DNA from: Medicago truncatula
Lineage: Eukaryota > Streptophyta > Magnoliopsida > Fabales > Fabaceae
Length of the DNA: 64,000 nucleotides
Reading direction: 5' to 3'
Assembly: GCF_003473485.1 (NCBI RefSeq)
Contig: NC_053042.1
Span: 50,617,762 to 50,681,761 of the forward strand
How positions within the stretch are numbered: the stretch's first letter is position 1; the number at the start of each line of letters is the position of its first letter. The notes under the pieces are model-generated. The model had not been told where the DNA came from and made no database searches. It saw nothing but the letters and a program-made list of their open reading frames with translations. Below are positions 12,920-25,018 of this stretch, piece by piece. A program made the position numbers and the translations under genes.

Positions 12920-13500
12920 CCTGCTGCCGTGAAATGGATTGGGGAATAATAATAAGATGTTTTTTTTTTTTTTTTTGAGCAACTAAGATGTTTGTTTTTT
13001 TTTTGAAGGAAACTAAGATGTTTGTTGTTGCTTGATTATTCTCTCTTCTCTTATTTTATAGCTTAAATAATCTTTTTTTCTTCCTTCCTCAACTTCACTT
13101 TTCTTGCTATTTTCTCACAAAGTGGATTGGGTAAGGATTAAGGTTAGTTTGTTTATATATTTTGTTTGACAAAAAAGTAACTTTTGTTTGTACTATACTT
13201 ATGTAAAATGAGTTAAATTATAGATTTGTGTGTTAGAACTTAGAATCAGTTCTAGAATCAAAAATTAAAAATAGTAACTTCATGTATAATTGCTTTTAGT
13301 CCCCAAAATTAATTTCTCAAAAAAAAAAAAAAATGTCACACATAATTTTGTAGAGTTATAATTGTTTTTGGCACTTAAAAAATTGCAATGTATATCAATG
13401 AATACATGTGGCAATATAATGAATGCATTTGTAAAACTTGTTTACGTAGACAATGCATATCAATATCAATTAAACCCTTTTAATCATGCCGAGCAACTTG
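12920..13500. other. Upstream region of the XS-domain gene
   Basis: Probable 5' UTR and promoter of the minus-strand XS gene. There are T-runs at 12960-12976 and 12993-13002, and a pyrimidine/GA-rich tract at about 13030-13110. No further gene is seen. Confidence 0.45.
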
Positions 13501-13517
13501 ATCTATAACTTGTATCT

Positions 13518-13655
13518 TTTTTTTTTTTTTAGGTATCCTAGTGGTTAGAGCTCTCACATTTTAAATGAGGAGAAGTGGGATGTATAGGGTTCGAATCTCG
13601 ACCCTTGCATATAATATGCATTTGTCTCTACCAATTGAGCTAAGCTCACGGAGAC
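13518..13655 (-). mobile_element. tRNA-derived SINE, copy 1 (with target-site duplication)
   Basis: Read on the minus strand, it starts GTCTCCGTGAGCTTAGCTCA, contains a pol III A-box-like 'tagctcaattgg' and a B-box 'gattcgaaccc', and ends in an A-tail (seen as a T-run at 13518-13530). It is flanked by a perfect 17-base duplication ATCTATAACTTGTATCT (13501-13517 and 13656-13672). It is the same family as the element at 19585-19721. Confidence 0.9.
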
Positions 13656-13672
13656 ATCTATAACTTGTATCT

Positions 13673-14202
13673 AATATAGTGTCAAATTAGTTCCCAAATT
13701 ATATCAGTATTTGAATTATACCTCTTGCTAGCAAATTAGTCCATAACTTATATTATTTTGTCAAATCGATCCTTATAAGTTAATACAACGTTCGAATTAT
13801 TCAATGTAGTTCAAAATTTGGCTTTTTTTTTTTTTTTTGCTTATTTGCATATTCCAATGGGGTAGATGCTCAACTTAACAATTTTACGAGACGAATTGGT
13901 GATTTACCCCAACAAAGAAAACTACAAAACAAAGACATAGATGTTACACCCTAATAAATCATAGCACTAATATGTATTAAGATGAGAGATAAGGGATCAC
14001 CTTTTATTAAACATCCAAAAAATAACCTAGGAAACCACCTTTTATAAGGGCAAAACCCTAGGATTATGTCTTAGACAAGAGCAATTATTATTCAAAAAGA
14101 CTTCATCTCAAATTCGGTCCACTTATTTGTTTTCTCTAAAGAGTCTAAAGACAAAATTGCACATACAAAAAAAAAAACTATAAAAAAAACTCACATTAAG
14201 GG
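13673..14202. other. Spacer without recognisable gene
   Basis: AT-rich sequence with a T-run at about 13825-13838. No gene or bounded repeat seen. Confidence 0.5.
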
Positions 14203-14482
14203 TGTGTTTGTTTCAAATTTATCAAATTTATTCCTAGGAATAACATTCTTTGGAATATAAAGATGAGAAATTTATTCCAAGATATTTAGAAAAAAAGATG
14301 TTTGGTTAACATTATAATATTCCAATGAACCTTAAAAATAGAGTTTATAATAGGTAATTACACACAATTTTATTTCATCTTCATGGGAACTTTATTCCCA
14401 CCCTTTTCATTGGGAAAACTTTTCTATTCCCAGGAACATTTTATACCCGGGAATAAAATTTAGTAAACTTGTAACAAACATA
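14203..14482. mobile_element. Terminal-inverted-repeat MITE, hAT- or Harbinger-like
   Basis: The left end ('tgtgtttgtttcaaatttat' then 'caaatttattcctaggaata') and the right end read in reverse ('tatgtttgttacaagttta' then 'ctaaattttattcccgggta') form inverted repeats of about 60 bases. There is no coding sequence. I could not fix the target-site duplication, so the superfamily is open. Confidence 0.65.
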
Positions 14483-14959
14483 GGCATATGCATTTTTATG
14501 ATTTTAGAAAGGACACAAGTTAAGTGTTAAAAAGTGAGAAATTGCATGTTTAAACCCTTACCTTTGTATGTAAAATATCTCTGCATATCCTGAGTTTGGT
14601 TCATTTCATTTAGTACAATGATATCCGTAAATAAAATAAAAAATTAATATTAGGTTTTCAAATTCAATACCTTTATGCTGTCTAATCCCTTACATTTTTA
14701 CAAAATCAAACGGTCCCTGATCTGTTTATCCAATTATAGAATAGAAGAAAGGTTCTTCTAGCTTTCAGACTCTTGTTCTTGAGAACCAGATCACTACTAG
14801 TTAGTGCAGCATGGTAGTGCATTTTGCAGTATTAAAGTACGAGAATGATTCTTATCATTTTCATATTTGCCGTTAGTTCTGCTCCAGCACAAAGTATGGG
14901 AATGAATCTAAACCAAAGTTGAAAATTGCAGCACAACACCAGTGCTTCATCAAAAGACA
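14483..14959. other. Spacer and probable 3' UTR of APC8
   Basis: The segment between the MITE and the APC8 stop codon. The part next to 14959 is presumably the APC8 3' UTR. No further gene is seen. Confidence 0.45.
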
Positions 14960-17900
14960 TTATGGAGGAAAGTGATCAACATCCGCTGGAGGGAAACTAG
15001 ATTGTGTCGATCGCAGTCCTCTAAGTAAACTTTTTGCAGTCTCCCTCTCCTGAAAGAATGACTTTGATTATTAAATGATTTGGTATGAACAAATTGTTTC
15101 AAATTGAAAGTGTATATATTATCAAATAAATAAGTTGAGTGTAGTTAAATATTTTTTACTCACAGGACCAGTATAATCAAGAAGACGTGTACAATAAACC
15201 TCTGCTTCTTCAGTTCTTCTCGTTGATTTGTAATAATGAGCAAGATAGAGCAAAGCCTCAATCATGTTAGGTCCTTCCCTCTCTTCAGATTCCATCCTCT
15301 CTAAATCCTTTCTGTAGTAAAATGCTGCCTCTTCAGTGCGTCCCAACTCTGAATGCAGCTTTGCAAGGTTATGCAGAGCAATTGCTTCCCCATCATCACA
15401 GTTTGATGCCCTTCTGTAACACTTTATTGCCTCATCGAGCTTGCGAAGCTGGTCAGTTTCATAGCATTGAGCCATTGCTATCCACAGTCGGGAATCATTT
15501 GGGTGCAAGAAAACAGCTTTTTTGAAGTAATGAAGCGCGTATAAAGGCATACACATCACCTCATAAGCTTGTCCTAGTCCATACAAAGCACGATAATCAC
15601 ATGGGTCTATTTCAACAGCCCGACGATAGGCATTCACAGCAGCGGGAGTGTTTTTCATCTCAACAAACTCATGACCCATAAGTGTCCAAGCAGAGAGATA
15701 ATTTTTGTCCAGTTTAAGGGCTCTCTTAAAATATAGAACTGATTTTTCATGTTGCCCCTTTAAACTGTAATAATTCCCAATAATACAACAAGATTCAGGT
15801 CTGTATTTATCAGTCATGAATACTCTATGGGCAAGGTAACTCAAACCAGAAAAGCATTCCTTAGCATAAAGCACATTGGAGTACATATCCATGTCTTCCA
15901 CTCTGTAAGGATCAATCCTCAGCAATTCTTCAAATATAGCTTCAACTTGATCAAATTCTTTCAAACTGTACTGGGCTTTAGCAATTTGAGCTTGGATGTA
16001 ATTACTAAAACCAAAAGTTCCGAGTAAATATTCATATTTTGACAGAGACTCATTATGCATCCTTAGTTTTTGGTAGAGACTGGCAAGAAAAAAATCCTTC
16101 ATCCAATGACTACTGACATTAAGACTATTTAAAATATCAACTGAAGTGGATAAGGATTGTAGCTCAGTCCAGGCATTCCAGTTCCAAGGGTAGCTATTTA
16201 CAGATTCCACAAGAACTGTACGCGCCAAATTATCATTGCCTTTCTGTTTCAGTATAAGACCATATAAGTACAAACAAAAGGGATCAATTGTTCCATTCTT
16301 GCGGAGTGTAGACAACTCCCTCTCTAAAGAAACCAATTCCTGATTCACAGCATCACTTTTACCCAGACCCTCAAGTTCTATCATCTCTTCCTCTTTTCGC
16401 TTTTCTCCTGCCTGTAGGAAGTGCAGAGCATGGACAAAGAAGTTAGACATGTAAAATTCCAAAATCCCAAAAAAACTCGGTTCTTTCAAACTGATATGAT
16501 GTACATTAATTTAGAAGAAAAATATACTTCATCAGACCATGAGTTGTTTGTGCTATTAGCATGCAACAGTGCCCAATGTATTATCTTCATTTAGATTTTA
16601 CTCAAGAAAAAGTGAGAAGTGAAATGGAAGAATATGACATGACTAATAGCATAAGAGGCAGAAGACTAGGGATTAACAAAACTAACCATAAGAGGCAGAA
16701 AAAATTCTTTTCGAAAAGGGTTTAGTTGAAAACTGTCAATGTCTTAAAGAAAGACCTGAAGTCGGTTTGTGTAACAGAAAGCACATTACATTGATAATAG
16801 ACAAGTAACAAGAAATTACTGAGTTTGCTATTGGATTTAGCTTCATATATTGCATACACAAAGTGCTTTCAAAAATTACATTTATGCTGCAAACAGCAAG
16901 ATTTCAAAAATAACTAAAAAGCGGCCGCATGCTTTAACTTGAATATATTTTTTTAATCTCTCATTCTTAAAAACATTCTGCTTCAGGCATAAAACTATTT
17001 CTTTCATAAGTGCTTGTTAAACTGACACCTGTGCCTACTTTCCAAGTTTTATTTACGGAAGACGTTGTTTGATGTAGAACATTTTTTTGAATGACTAATA
17101 CATGCAAATGAATATTCACTTATTCAGCAACATTGTCATATTACACACACAACTTCATGGAAAGTTCATATCCTTTTAAACAAAATGTTAATAGGATACA
17201 TTTATTAGAAATATCAATTTTAAGGTCAACAGCCAGCCAGAGTTTTAACTTTTACTGGGTTGTGACATTTAATATCAGCATACTATCTCTCTAATCAGTG
17301 ATTACATATCCAACTTACTTTCCAACGGCACTAATCAGATTTAAAAGATGGCTATGACCTTCTTTAATTTGAAGGCAGCATAGCAAATTGCAACAAATAT
17401 TTGAAATAGATACTCAAGGCAGACATTGTTGAGACACATCTTACACTATACATGAGGGAACCATGAAGAGATGACATGTCAGTCACCTGGTGTGCTTTGT
17501 TCATTGTAACTCTGCACCCAACTCAAATCAAATAAAAGAGAACGGACATAGACTGCCTTCTATGTTCTGGCCTAATGTTGCTACATGCTCAGTAAACTTT
17601 GTAACCCCACTTCAACAATTATAGGAATTTAGATTCAATCAATAAGTAAATATACAATAAAGCATATGTTGTGAATAGTGGCAGTTAGCACCGCTAACAC
17701 GGAAGTTCGTCATGTCACGGTGGGCAACAACCTCCACACACGCCATAGCATCCCAGAGTTGAGCTTTTTGCAATTTTTCGCTATTGCAGCACAAAGAGTT
17801 TGAGTAATTTGTTTCATTTTCCAGTAATTATAGTTTATTAGTATTAAATGTATAATGATTCCTAAATATATCAAGTAACGTTTAATAATAATTCCTGCAG

Positions 17901-19019
17901 TCATCTCAGTTTTGGGGTTGACTGCTCCGTTGTGCTATCCTGAACTGACAACATAGCGAATTTCCCCCCAAAATGGAACTCAACAAAATCAGCATAATTA
18001 ATCACAATCTATTTAGCTGACAAGCACAAACATCCCCCAATCCAAAACAGACTCTCCCACAAAAATTGAAGTAAACACAAACATAATTGACATGCTTCTA
18101 AGTTCTAACTCTCCTCTACCTTCACAAAATCATCGCGCCGTTACTAAAGTTTGTGCTAATTAAATATCAAACATCAAGAATGACCCATCAATACAACATA
18201 CACACCCATATAAACAGAAAATGCAACCTCTCCATAATACTATTACATCAAAGTCCACTATAAAAAACATAAGAACTCCAATGCATTTGACATTGAATAA
18301 AAACTAATTAACCAATAATTTCGTTTATAAAGTATCGCACAATTGCAAAACTAATCCCGACATCTATTTTAGTGGCTAAACCCTCACAACATGTTTTTCC
18401 ATACGAACCAGCTAGAGATCAAATTCAAATACCTAACCACAATGTACCAATCCAATGTTGGTAAAAATAATTTCAGCGTAAACAAAAATTGACACAGAGA
18501 AGTAATTAAACTAACCAGATAGAGAGCATAAGATCTTAAGAAGAGCGATTTGCGTCCAATTTGATCACGAAGAACATGAGCAGCTCTCTTATACTCACGG
18601 CAATCAAAATAAGACTTCGCCAAAAGATAAAAATCACCATCAACAACTTCATCTTCCTCCATAACCGGAGTAGCAATATACGAAACACCTGTAATCGGCG
18701 TTGTCATTGTAATCTCATGAGTACGGTACTTCCGACGAATACTTGAACTTCCACGCTGAAACCTCGTATTCGAAGGCGTGAATTTGGATGGATCTTGCAC
18801 TTCGATTCCTACCAATTGCTCCGCCGCCCTGCATTTTCATCAACAGGAAATGAAACGCCGTCGTTTAAGGAATAGGGAAAATGAGAGAAGGAATAGATAT
18901 TTAGATTAGGGTTTGAAGAAGTTTGAAATTTACCATTTGGAAGCGGAATAGAGACAACGATTGCTGAGTTGACGAATTGCGATGCGAAGTTCGCTTCTGC
19001 AACTTTCTTTCGAACTCAT
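14960..19019 (-). CDS. APC8: Anaphase-promoting complex subunit 8 (CDC23)
   Basis: Four coding exons join in phase: 19019-18934, 18828-18516, 16411-15164 and 15049-14960, encoding 578 residues, close to the usual plant length. The protein opens MSSKESCRSELRIAIRQLSN, the conserved N-terminal CDC23 helix, and continues with a disordered segment and 'DGDFYLLAKSYFDCREYKRA'. The middle and C-terminal part is an array of tetratricopeptide repeats (for example RPESCCIIGNYYSLKGQHEK and NYLSAWTLMGHEFVEMKNTP). The tail ends QSSFPPADVDHFPP. APC8 is a TPR scaffold of the anaphase-promoting complex, the nuclear ubiquitin ligase that triggers mitotic exit by marking cyclins and securin for destruction. Nothing suggests decay. 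Intron 2 is 2.1 kb. Confidence 0.95.
16412..18515 (-). other. Intron 2 of APC8 (2.1 kb)
   Basis: On the minus strand the donor is TATCTG|GTTAGT and the acceptor TTCCTACAG|GCAGG. Its ends fit the reading frame (SYALYL then AGEKRKEEE). The interior is AT-rich with no recognised gene. Confidence 0.8.
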
Positions 19020-19568
19020 CTCTCTTCTCTGCAACGGTAAGTTTCTGTTTGAATTTTCAATTATACATCCATAATTTCAAAATTTTGAAGATTGGCTCAT
19101 TAGTTCATTATAACAAAATGACTAATTTGTCCTCAATTTGAAAATATCATGGCTCATTAATACTCCTTTTTGTTAAACACTCAATTAAGCTGTGAGAAAG
19201 TTGTGAGAGATTAAATTAAATCTTGATTGGTAACCTTCTATAAATACCTTTATTAATTTTCGTTGAACATTAACACCTAATTTAAAAGTGAGTCGCTAAA
19301 ACTTGACTCATTTAAACTTTTTTTCTTAAACTAAAAAAATACGTGGTGACTGAAAAATGTATAAATTGCATAGTTTAAATAAAAAAATTATGTTAGAAAA
19401 AATCAAAATTACACAAAAAAATAAAAAACAATGCTTATAATATACAAAAATTAGATTTTTTATAACTTCTGTTACATTATAAGATTAAAATAAACCACTT
19501 AATTGCATCTTTTAATATTTTAATGGAGATGCATTTAGGTGTAAAATAGTTTTACATTATCGTCTTAT
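19020..19568. other. Upstream region of APC8
   Basis: Probable 5' UTR and promoter for the minus-strand APC8 gene. AT-rich, no other feature recognised. Confidence 0.45.
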
Positions 19569-19584
19569 AAAGAATTCATCATAT

Positions 19585-19721
19585 ATCCCCGTGAGCTTAG
19601 CTCAGTTGGTAGGGATATTGCATATTATATGCAGGAGCCGGGGTTCGAACCCCGGACACTCCACTTCTCCATAATTAAATTGTGTGAGCTCTAGCCACTA
19701 GGCTACTTGACCAAAAAAAAA
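19585..19721 (+). mobile_element. tRNA-derived SINE, copy 2 (best preserved)
   Basis: It begins 'atccccgtgagcttagctca' and carries a textbook pol III A box 'tagctcagttggtaggga' and B box 'ggggttcgaacccc', then a tRNA-unrelated body ending 'ctacttgacc' and an A-tail. The flanks are a perfect 16-base duplication AAAGAATTCATCATAT (19569-19584 and 19722-19737). It is not a functional tRNA gene: the tRNA-like part lacks a full cloverleaf and the body continues past it. Confidence 0.93.
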
Positions 19722-20212
19722 AAAGAATTCATCATATTTTCATATAATTGTATTATAATTGCTTTTTAAAATTAATTAGCCCATGTTTAATTCTACATTA
19801 CGAGGTCTTAAACGTGTGTTTACTACTGCAAACATGACTTTTTGACATTTATGTGAGGTTTGACAATAAGATAAATATGTGATTCTAGTTGAAGCTACTC
19901 CGTACTGCTTTTGTGTTTAGCCAAAATCAATTTGATAAAAGTCACATAATACTTTACATCTTTACCCACTTTTTCTTCCTAAGTTGTGTTTTTTTTTTTT
20001 AGTTTTGTGCTACAATACCTTAAGAGGTTAGGGATAAGTACAAAAATGAGCTTCTTATTTTACTATAAAAAATAGGCTTATTGTTTTCTTACTATCGTTA
20101 CCTTTAACTTAATAAATAAACTTATTTGTTATTTAATCAATTTAACATAAAAAAAACCTCTCAAAAGAATTAACATAAAAGAAAATCAAAGATGACAAAA
20201 AAATATCTCAGA

Positions 20213-20347
20213 TCCCCGTGAGCTTAACTCAGTTGATAGGATATTGCATGCTATATGTAGAGGCTGAAGTTCAAACCTCAAACACCCCACTTATACACTA
20301 AGGTGGATTTCTAGTCAATACGTTACTTGACAAAAAAAAAAAAAAAA
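20213..20347 (+). mobile_element. tRNA-derived SINE, copy 3 (decayed)
   Basis: Same family as 19585-19721: 'atccccgtgagcttaactca', a mutated B box ('gaagttcaaacctc'), 'acaccccactta' and a closing 'gttacttgac' plus A-run. The B-box changes make pol III transcription unlikely. No clear target-site duplication remains. Confidence 0.8.
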
Positions 20348-21745
20348 TCCCAATATATGAACCCATTATATTAATAATTGTATTAATCTCATATTTTTAT
20401 TGTCAATTTAATAAAAAAATATATGAGAAAATTTATTTATATATACACATGTTAAAACCCATTTTGATCATTCACACATTCAAAAACAATTTTGAAATAA
20501 ATATTCAAACAACATCTTACATACAAATTACTTTTGTTTAAAAGGTAATCAAATATAAATCATTTTACATTCAATTCACTTTAAACCAAAACTAATTCAA
20601 CAAAATCAGTTATCGTCACCATAAAATCAAACACAAACTTGGCAAAATATGTGTACATTCACACAAGCGTGCATTTTTTTATTTGGTAGTTAGGTTGATA
20701 TTATTTTATAAACTTTTTTGAAAGAAACAAAACTAGTTGATTTTTCTTAAAAAAAAAACTAATGATTTCATTCATAACCTCCATCATAATACAAGATGAC
20801 ATGATAATGAACTTAGGAATAAGCGTGTGACAATATTACTCTAGCAAACAAATGATCAACATTAGTTGATTATCTAACAATAAAATTTGGTGACAACTAG
20901 GGTACCCATGAAAGAATGATGGGTAATTTATCCTAACAAATACATATTAGCCACATAAGCACATTTTTAAGTGGTATCCATGAACTATCTTGACCCCACC
21001 AACAAATTGCTCATTTTCATTGGTTGGTGGGTAAATTACCCACCATTCTTCAAAGGTAATCTAGAAAAAACCATAAAAACTTATCTTAAAGTTTTGTGTA
21101 GAACTAAGCAAAAATTTACAAAAATTTAAAATGGCGTTAAAATTGAAATTGACATTGAATTTGTTGTCGATGTCTTCAACCACATGCTTTTTTTTAATGA
21201 TGAATGTTAATTGTTATGTTAGTTTTTTCTCTTTATCAAAACTCGAACCTTAGATTTGACTTAATTGTTATGTTAATTTTTTCTTTGATTTCTAACCTAT
21301 GAATTTGACAGAATATTTTTTTTAATGTTTATCCAAGAGTTTTTGTCAAAAAAGCGAGTATTTTTTTTAGTATTAATATCATTTTATTGAAAGCAATGCT
21401 ATATATTAATAATAAAGTGATAATATCAAAATTTTGTCAAAAAAAGTGATAATATCAAAACAAAATAATAAGTGAGTCTTCTTTACAAAAGATAAATCAA
21501 TAATTCAATAATTCTCAAAGGTCAAAGATACAATTACAATAAACAAATATTTGTTTGTATATGTTATATTTATTATTCAAAGGTATATTCATGATTCACA
21601 TTTATTATTATTATTGAACAATTATTACTATTATTATTGTTATTATTATTAATTATTATATAATGCTAATGCAATGACTTAGTTACACTCCAATCCAACT
21701 CGTAATGTTATTTTATTTTAAAAAGAATCACCGGTCAAATGCAAA
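20348..21745. other. AT-rich spacer with simple repeats
   Basis: No gene seen. There are ATT-rich microsatellite stretches at about 21600-21660 and many A/T runs. 'agtgataatatcaaaa' occurs twice at about 21416-21460. Confidence 0.5.
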
Positions 21746-21751
21746 ATAACT

Positions 21752-21865
21752 ATAGTCTCTATGAACTTATCTCAGTTCTAAGGACATTATATAATATATA
21801 CAGAGACTGGAGTTCAAACCTCAGACTCCCCACTTACTCACACTAAAATAACAAATTTATAGTTA
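21752..21865 (+). mobile_element. tRNA-derived SINE, copy 4 (very decayed)
   Basis: It is recognisable by 'gtctctatgaacttatctca', 'atataatatatacagagactggagttcaaacctcagactccccactta'-type content spread over about 110 bases in the same order as the better copies. Both pol III boxes are mutated. Confidence 0.6.
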
Positions 21866-21875
21866 TTATATGTTA

Positions 21876-22102
21876 CTCCCTCCGTCTCATAATAAGGGAG
21901 CCTTTTATTAATTATTTTTCTCCAATAATAACTTTAATTAACACTACTTTCATCACTCACATTCAACATATTTTACTTTATATTTATGATAATGATAAAT
22001 ACACTAATACTTAACAATAACATTTAAAACCATTTTTATCTTACATTTTTCTTAATAAATATGAAATGAGCAAAAAGCTCACTTAAATTGGAATGGAGGG
22101 AG
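21876..22102. mobile_element. Stowaway-type MITE
   Basis: The left end is CTCCCTCCGTCTCATAATAA and the right end is 'ttggaatggagggag', with TA on both sides (21874-21875 and 22103-22104). It is non-coding and lies about 0.4 kb upstream of the inferred CIPK transcript start. Confidence 0.8.
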
Positions 22103-22104
22103 TA

Positions 22105-22500
22105 CACGGGAAGAAAAAAAAGACAATGACATTTATACATAATTAATTATAGTAATCATTTATCATTTTTATTATGCATGCTTTTTGGTGTGATGCCACA
22201 ACATCCACAACTTTGCAAGTGTGTAATCCTCGTGACGATACCTTAATGTGGTAGAGAAAGTTTTTTTGTTTGATACTGATACATAATTCTTATGGTTCTA
22301 TTTATAATAAATATTTACGTAAGTAAAAAATGATGTATTTGATTAAGAATTTGGATCAGATACATTAACTTTTATCGGCTAAAATATTTATTATAAATAT
22401 GACGGGGGGAGTAGTCCTTCCCACAGTGGAACTTTTATTATAAATACAACAAACATGCTTTGTACTACTTCTTGTAATAACATTATTATTACATAATACA
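22105..22500. other. Promoter region of the CIPK gene
   Basis: AT-rich DNA upstream of the inferred CIPK 5' leader. It includes a half Stowaway-like patch ('atatgacggggggagta' at about 22398-22414). No single clear TATA box is assigned. Confidence 0.35.
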
Positions 22501-22552
22501 CTTTGCTCACCAGCTTTTCGATCACTTCAAGGCTTTCTCTTCTCTTCAAGCG

Positions 22553-23584
22553 GTAACGATTTGTTTCTCTCTATCTCTATTCTTCTTTAGTTTGTGATTC
22601 TCTTACTTTGACTTGTTATTGTTGTAGTTTGTGAATGTTGTTTAAAACTCGGCTTGGTAATTTTAGTTAATTTTTTAGACTAATTGTATAAAGCACAAGA
22701 AAAATAGTGTTATACTATACACAGTTTTCTTCTCCACTATTAGATTAATAAATTCCACCATATCTCACTCGATCCAATGGCGGAAATAAATTTGTGAATG
22801 GTACAACACTTACTTCACTTATGCACCATATAACTAGCTTATTTTTTCATATTTGAATGTTTGATCAAAAGAAACCGCATACAATGAACCCTTTTAGTTC
22901 CTCCTTTGCTTTGCTTTGTTTTGTTTGATTCTTTGTTTCTTTTGATGGTCTAATTATTCTATAACACTATGAGTGTCCAAGTTTCAATTTTTATAACACC
23001 CTTTGTGATTTCACTAGGTTATTTATTTCCATAAAAAAAAAAATCATGGCAATTCAACTTTATCGAGTATAGTTGATATTTACTTATAAATGTACAGGTG
23101 GATCAAGCAAAACAAGTATTTCTATACAAGGGGCCCATTGATAATATAATGGAACGGCAACATCTTTGTCATCAGTGATGTAGCTAACATTTAAAGAACT
23201 TTGAAGCCAAAATTATGTGTTTTTTTGTTTGTGTTTTTGTTTCATTATTTTTTTAAATCAATGTGTATGTTCAGACAAACTTCATATATGTCAAGTTATT
23301 GAGCATCTTTGGATCGACTCATTTGACCTTAATTATAGACATAAACAATTGCGTTTTTTTTTTGTTGAAGAACTTATGAAAACAACTATTGATGTGTTCA
23401 TAAGTTGTTTTTAGCTTATTGCTTATATGTAAACAATTTCATTTTTGTTTTATCTTGCGTAATATAAATAACTTATTCATGGACTCATGTCTTGGATCTT
23501 TCAAAATTTGTCTCTAACTTAATATTATTTTCTTAAATTTGCCATTTTTTTATATTTATTTTCTCATTCTTATCATTTGAATAG
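22553..23584 (+). other. Probable 5'-UTR intron of the CIPK gene
   Basis: 'cttctcttcaagcg|gtaacgattt' at 22553 looks like a leader-exon donor, and 'catttgaatag|acactggcgag' at 23585 like its acceptor, followed 72 bases later by the kinase ATG. No coding frame crosses it. This is inference from splice-site quality and from the pyrimidine-rich leader at 22510-22552; another acceptor ('tgtacag|gtgg', about 23098) is possible. Confidence 0.45.
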
Positions 23585-23656
23585 ACACTGGCGAGGAACA
23601 AACACATACAAAAGATTAAGATAATCTTGGTTCGTACTTGTGGTTTTAATCATACA

Positions 23657-25018
23657 ATGGAAAAAAATGGGAAAGTATTAATGAATAAGTATGAGTTTGG
23701 CAAAAAATTAGGCCAAGGAAACTTCGCAAAAGTTTACCATGCAAGGGACCTGAGAACTGGTGACAATGTTGCAGTAAAGGTTATTGACAAGGAAAAGGTT
23801 CTAAAAGTCGGAATGCGAGTCCAAATTATGCGAGAAATTTCGATTATGAGAAAAGTTAAACACCCTAATGTTTTGCGCCTTTACGAGGTTTTGGCCACCA
23901 AAACAAAAATTTATTTAGTCTTAGAGTATGCCAAAGGTGGAGATCTTTCAGAAAAAATAGATAAGGTTCAAATCAATGAGAATCAAGCAAGAAAATATTT
24001 TCAACAGTTGATCAGTGCTCTAGATTTTTGCCATAACAAGGGTGTATACCATCGAGATTTGAAGCCTGAAAACTTGCTTCTGGATGAGAATGGTGTCCTC
24101 AAAATAGCAGATTTCGGATTGGGTACGTTTGTAGAATCCCATCGCCGTAACATAATGTTGCAAACATTGTGTGGAACTCCAGATTATGTAGCTCCAGAGG
24201 TTGTTCTTAGAAAAGGTTATTATGGAGAGAAAGCTGATGTTTGGTCTAGTGGATTAATCTTATTTGCTCTTTTGGCAAGAGGGTTGCCTTTTTATGATTT
24301 GAGCGAAAGAAAAATGCATAGGAACATCATACACGGAAAATACAATTATCCGAGTTGGTTTTCAATTGACCTAAAAAGACTGTTAACCAAAATTCTTAAT
24401 CCGAATCTGAGTGCTAGAATATCTACTACTAAAATAATGGAAAATCCTTGGTTTAGAAAAGGATTGCATTTGAAAACCGTTAAAGTCGAAAGAGATGTTC
24501 CAGATGCGGCTGCAGATTTTGAGTCTGATAAATCTATTGAGTTGTATGAAAATGAAAGTGTTGTTGTTGATCCAAATCAAGAATCGGTTCAACCGAAATA
24601 TCTTAATGCTTTTCACATACTTTCTTTATCTGCAAGACTTGATTTGTCTGTCCTTTTTGAGAGGAATGATGATGAAATTGAAGACATCAAGTTTACCTCC
24701 GTGAGCTCGGCCTCCTCTATCATATCAACAATAGAGGATATTGCACACATTTTGAAGATGAAGATAGTAAAGAATAATGGAGAGATGTTGAAGTTAGAGA
24801 GACTGCAGGATCTTCCAAAAGGGCCGCTTACCATTTCTGCTGAAATATTCGAGTTTGCTCCATCTTTCTTTTTGGTCGAGTTAAAGAAGTCGTGTGGTGA
24901 TGCATTGGACTACCATAAGATATTGAATGAACACATAAGACCAGCTCTCAAAGATATTGTTTGGATTTGGCATAGTGAGCAACATCATAACATTAGCAAG
25001 ATGGTGTCTAGTACATAA
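23657..25018 (+). CDS. CBL-interacting protein kinase (CIPK/SnRK3)
   Basis: A single-exon coding region of 453 residues; the ATG at 23657 (MEKNGKVLMNKYEFGKKLGQ) is the first in frame. The kinase domain covers roughly residues 15-275: glycine loop GQGNFAKV, VAVKVIDKEKV lysine, YHRDLKPENLLL catalytic loop, DFG, and TLCGTPDYVAPE. The NAF motif that binds CBL calcium sensors is present as NAFHILSLS near residue 318, followed by a PPI-like phosphatase-binding segment ('FELVELKKSCGD'-like region near residues 405-430). CIPKs transmit CBL-sensed calcium signals to ion transporters. Two usually conserved positions differ: CGTPDY instead of CGTPAY, and WSSG instead of WSCG. Intronless CIPKs form a known clade; which member this is cannot be told here. 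Confidence 0.92.
   Translation: MEKNGKVLMNKYEFGKKLGQGNFAKVYHARDLRTGDNVAVKVIDKEKVLKVGMRVQIMREISIMRKVKHPNVLRLYEVLATKTKIYLVLEYAKGGDLSEKIDKVQINENQARKYFQQLISALDFCHNKGVYHRDLKPENLLLDENGVLKIADFGLGTFVESHRRNIMLQTLCGTPDYVAPEVVLRKGYYGEKADVWSSGLILFALLARGLPFYDLSERKMHRNIIHGKYNYPSWFSIDLKRLLTKILNPNLSARISTTKIMENPWFRKGLHLKTVKVERDVPDAAADFESDKSIELYENESVVVDPNQESVQPKYLNAFHILSLSARLDLSVLFERNDDEIEDIKFTSVSSASSIISTIEDIAHILKMKIVKNNGEMLKLERLQDLPKGPLTISAEIFEFAPSFFLVELKKSCGDALDYHKILNEHIRPALKDIVWIWHSEQHHNISKMVSST

Noticed and set aside
19585-19660. tRNA gene suggested by A box, B box and 'ggttcgaacccc'
   Set aside because: No full cloverleaf or acceptor stem pairing, and the sequence continues into a SINE body with A-tail and target duplication.
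23627-23656. CIPK start at 23627
   Set aside because: The codon there is TTG; the first ATG in frame is at 23657 and fits the family length.
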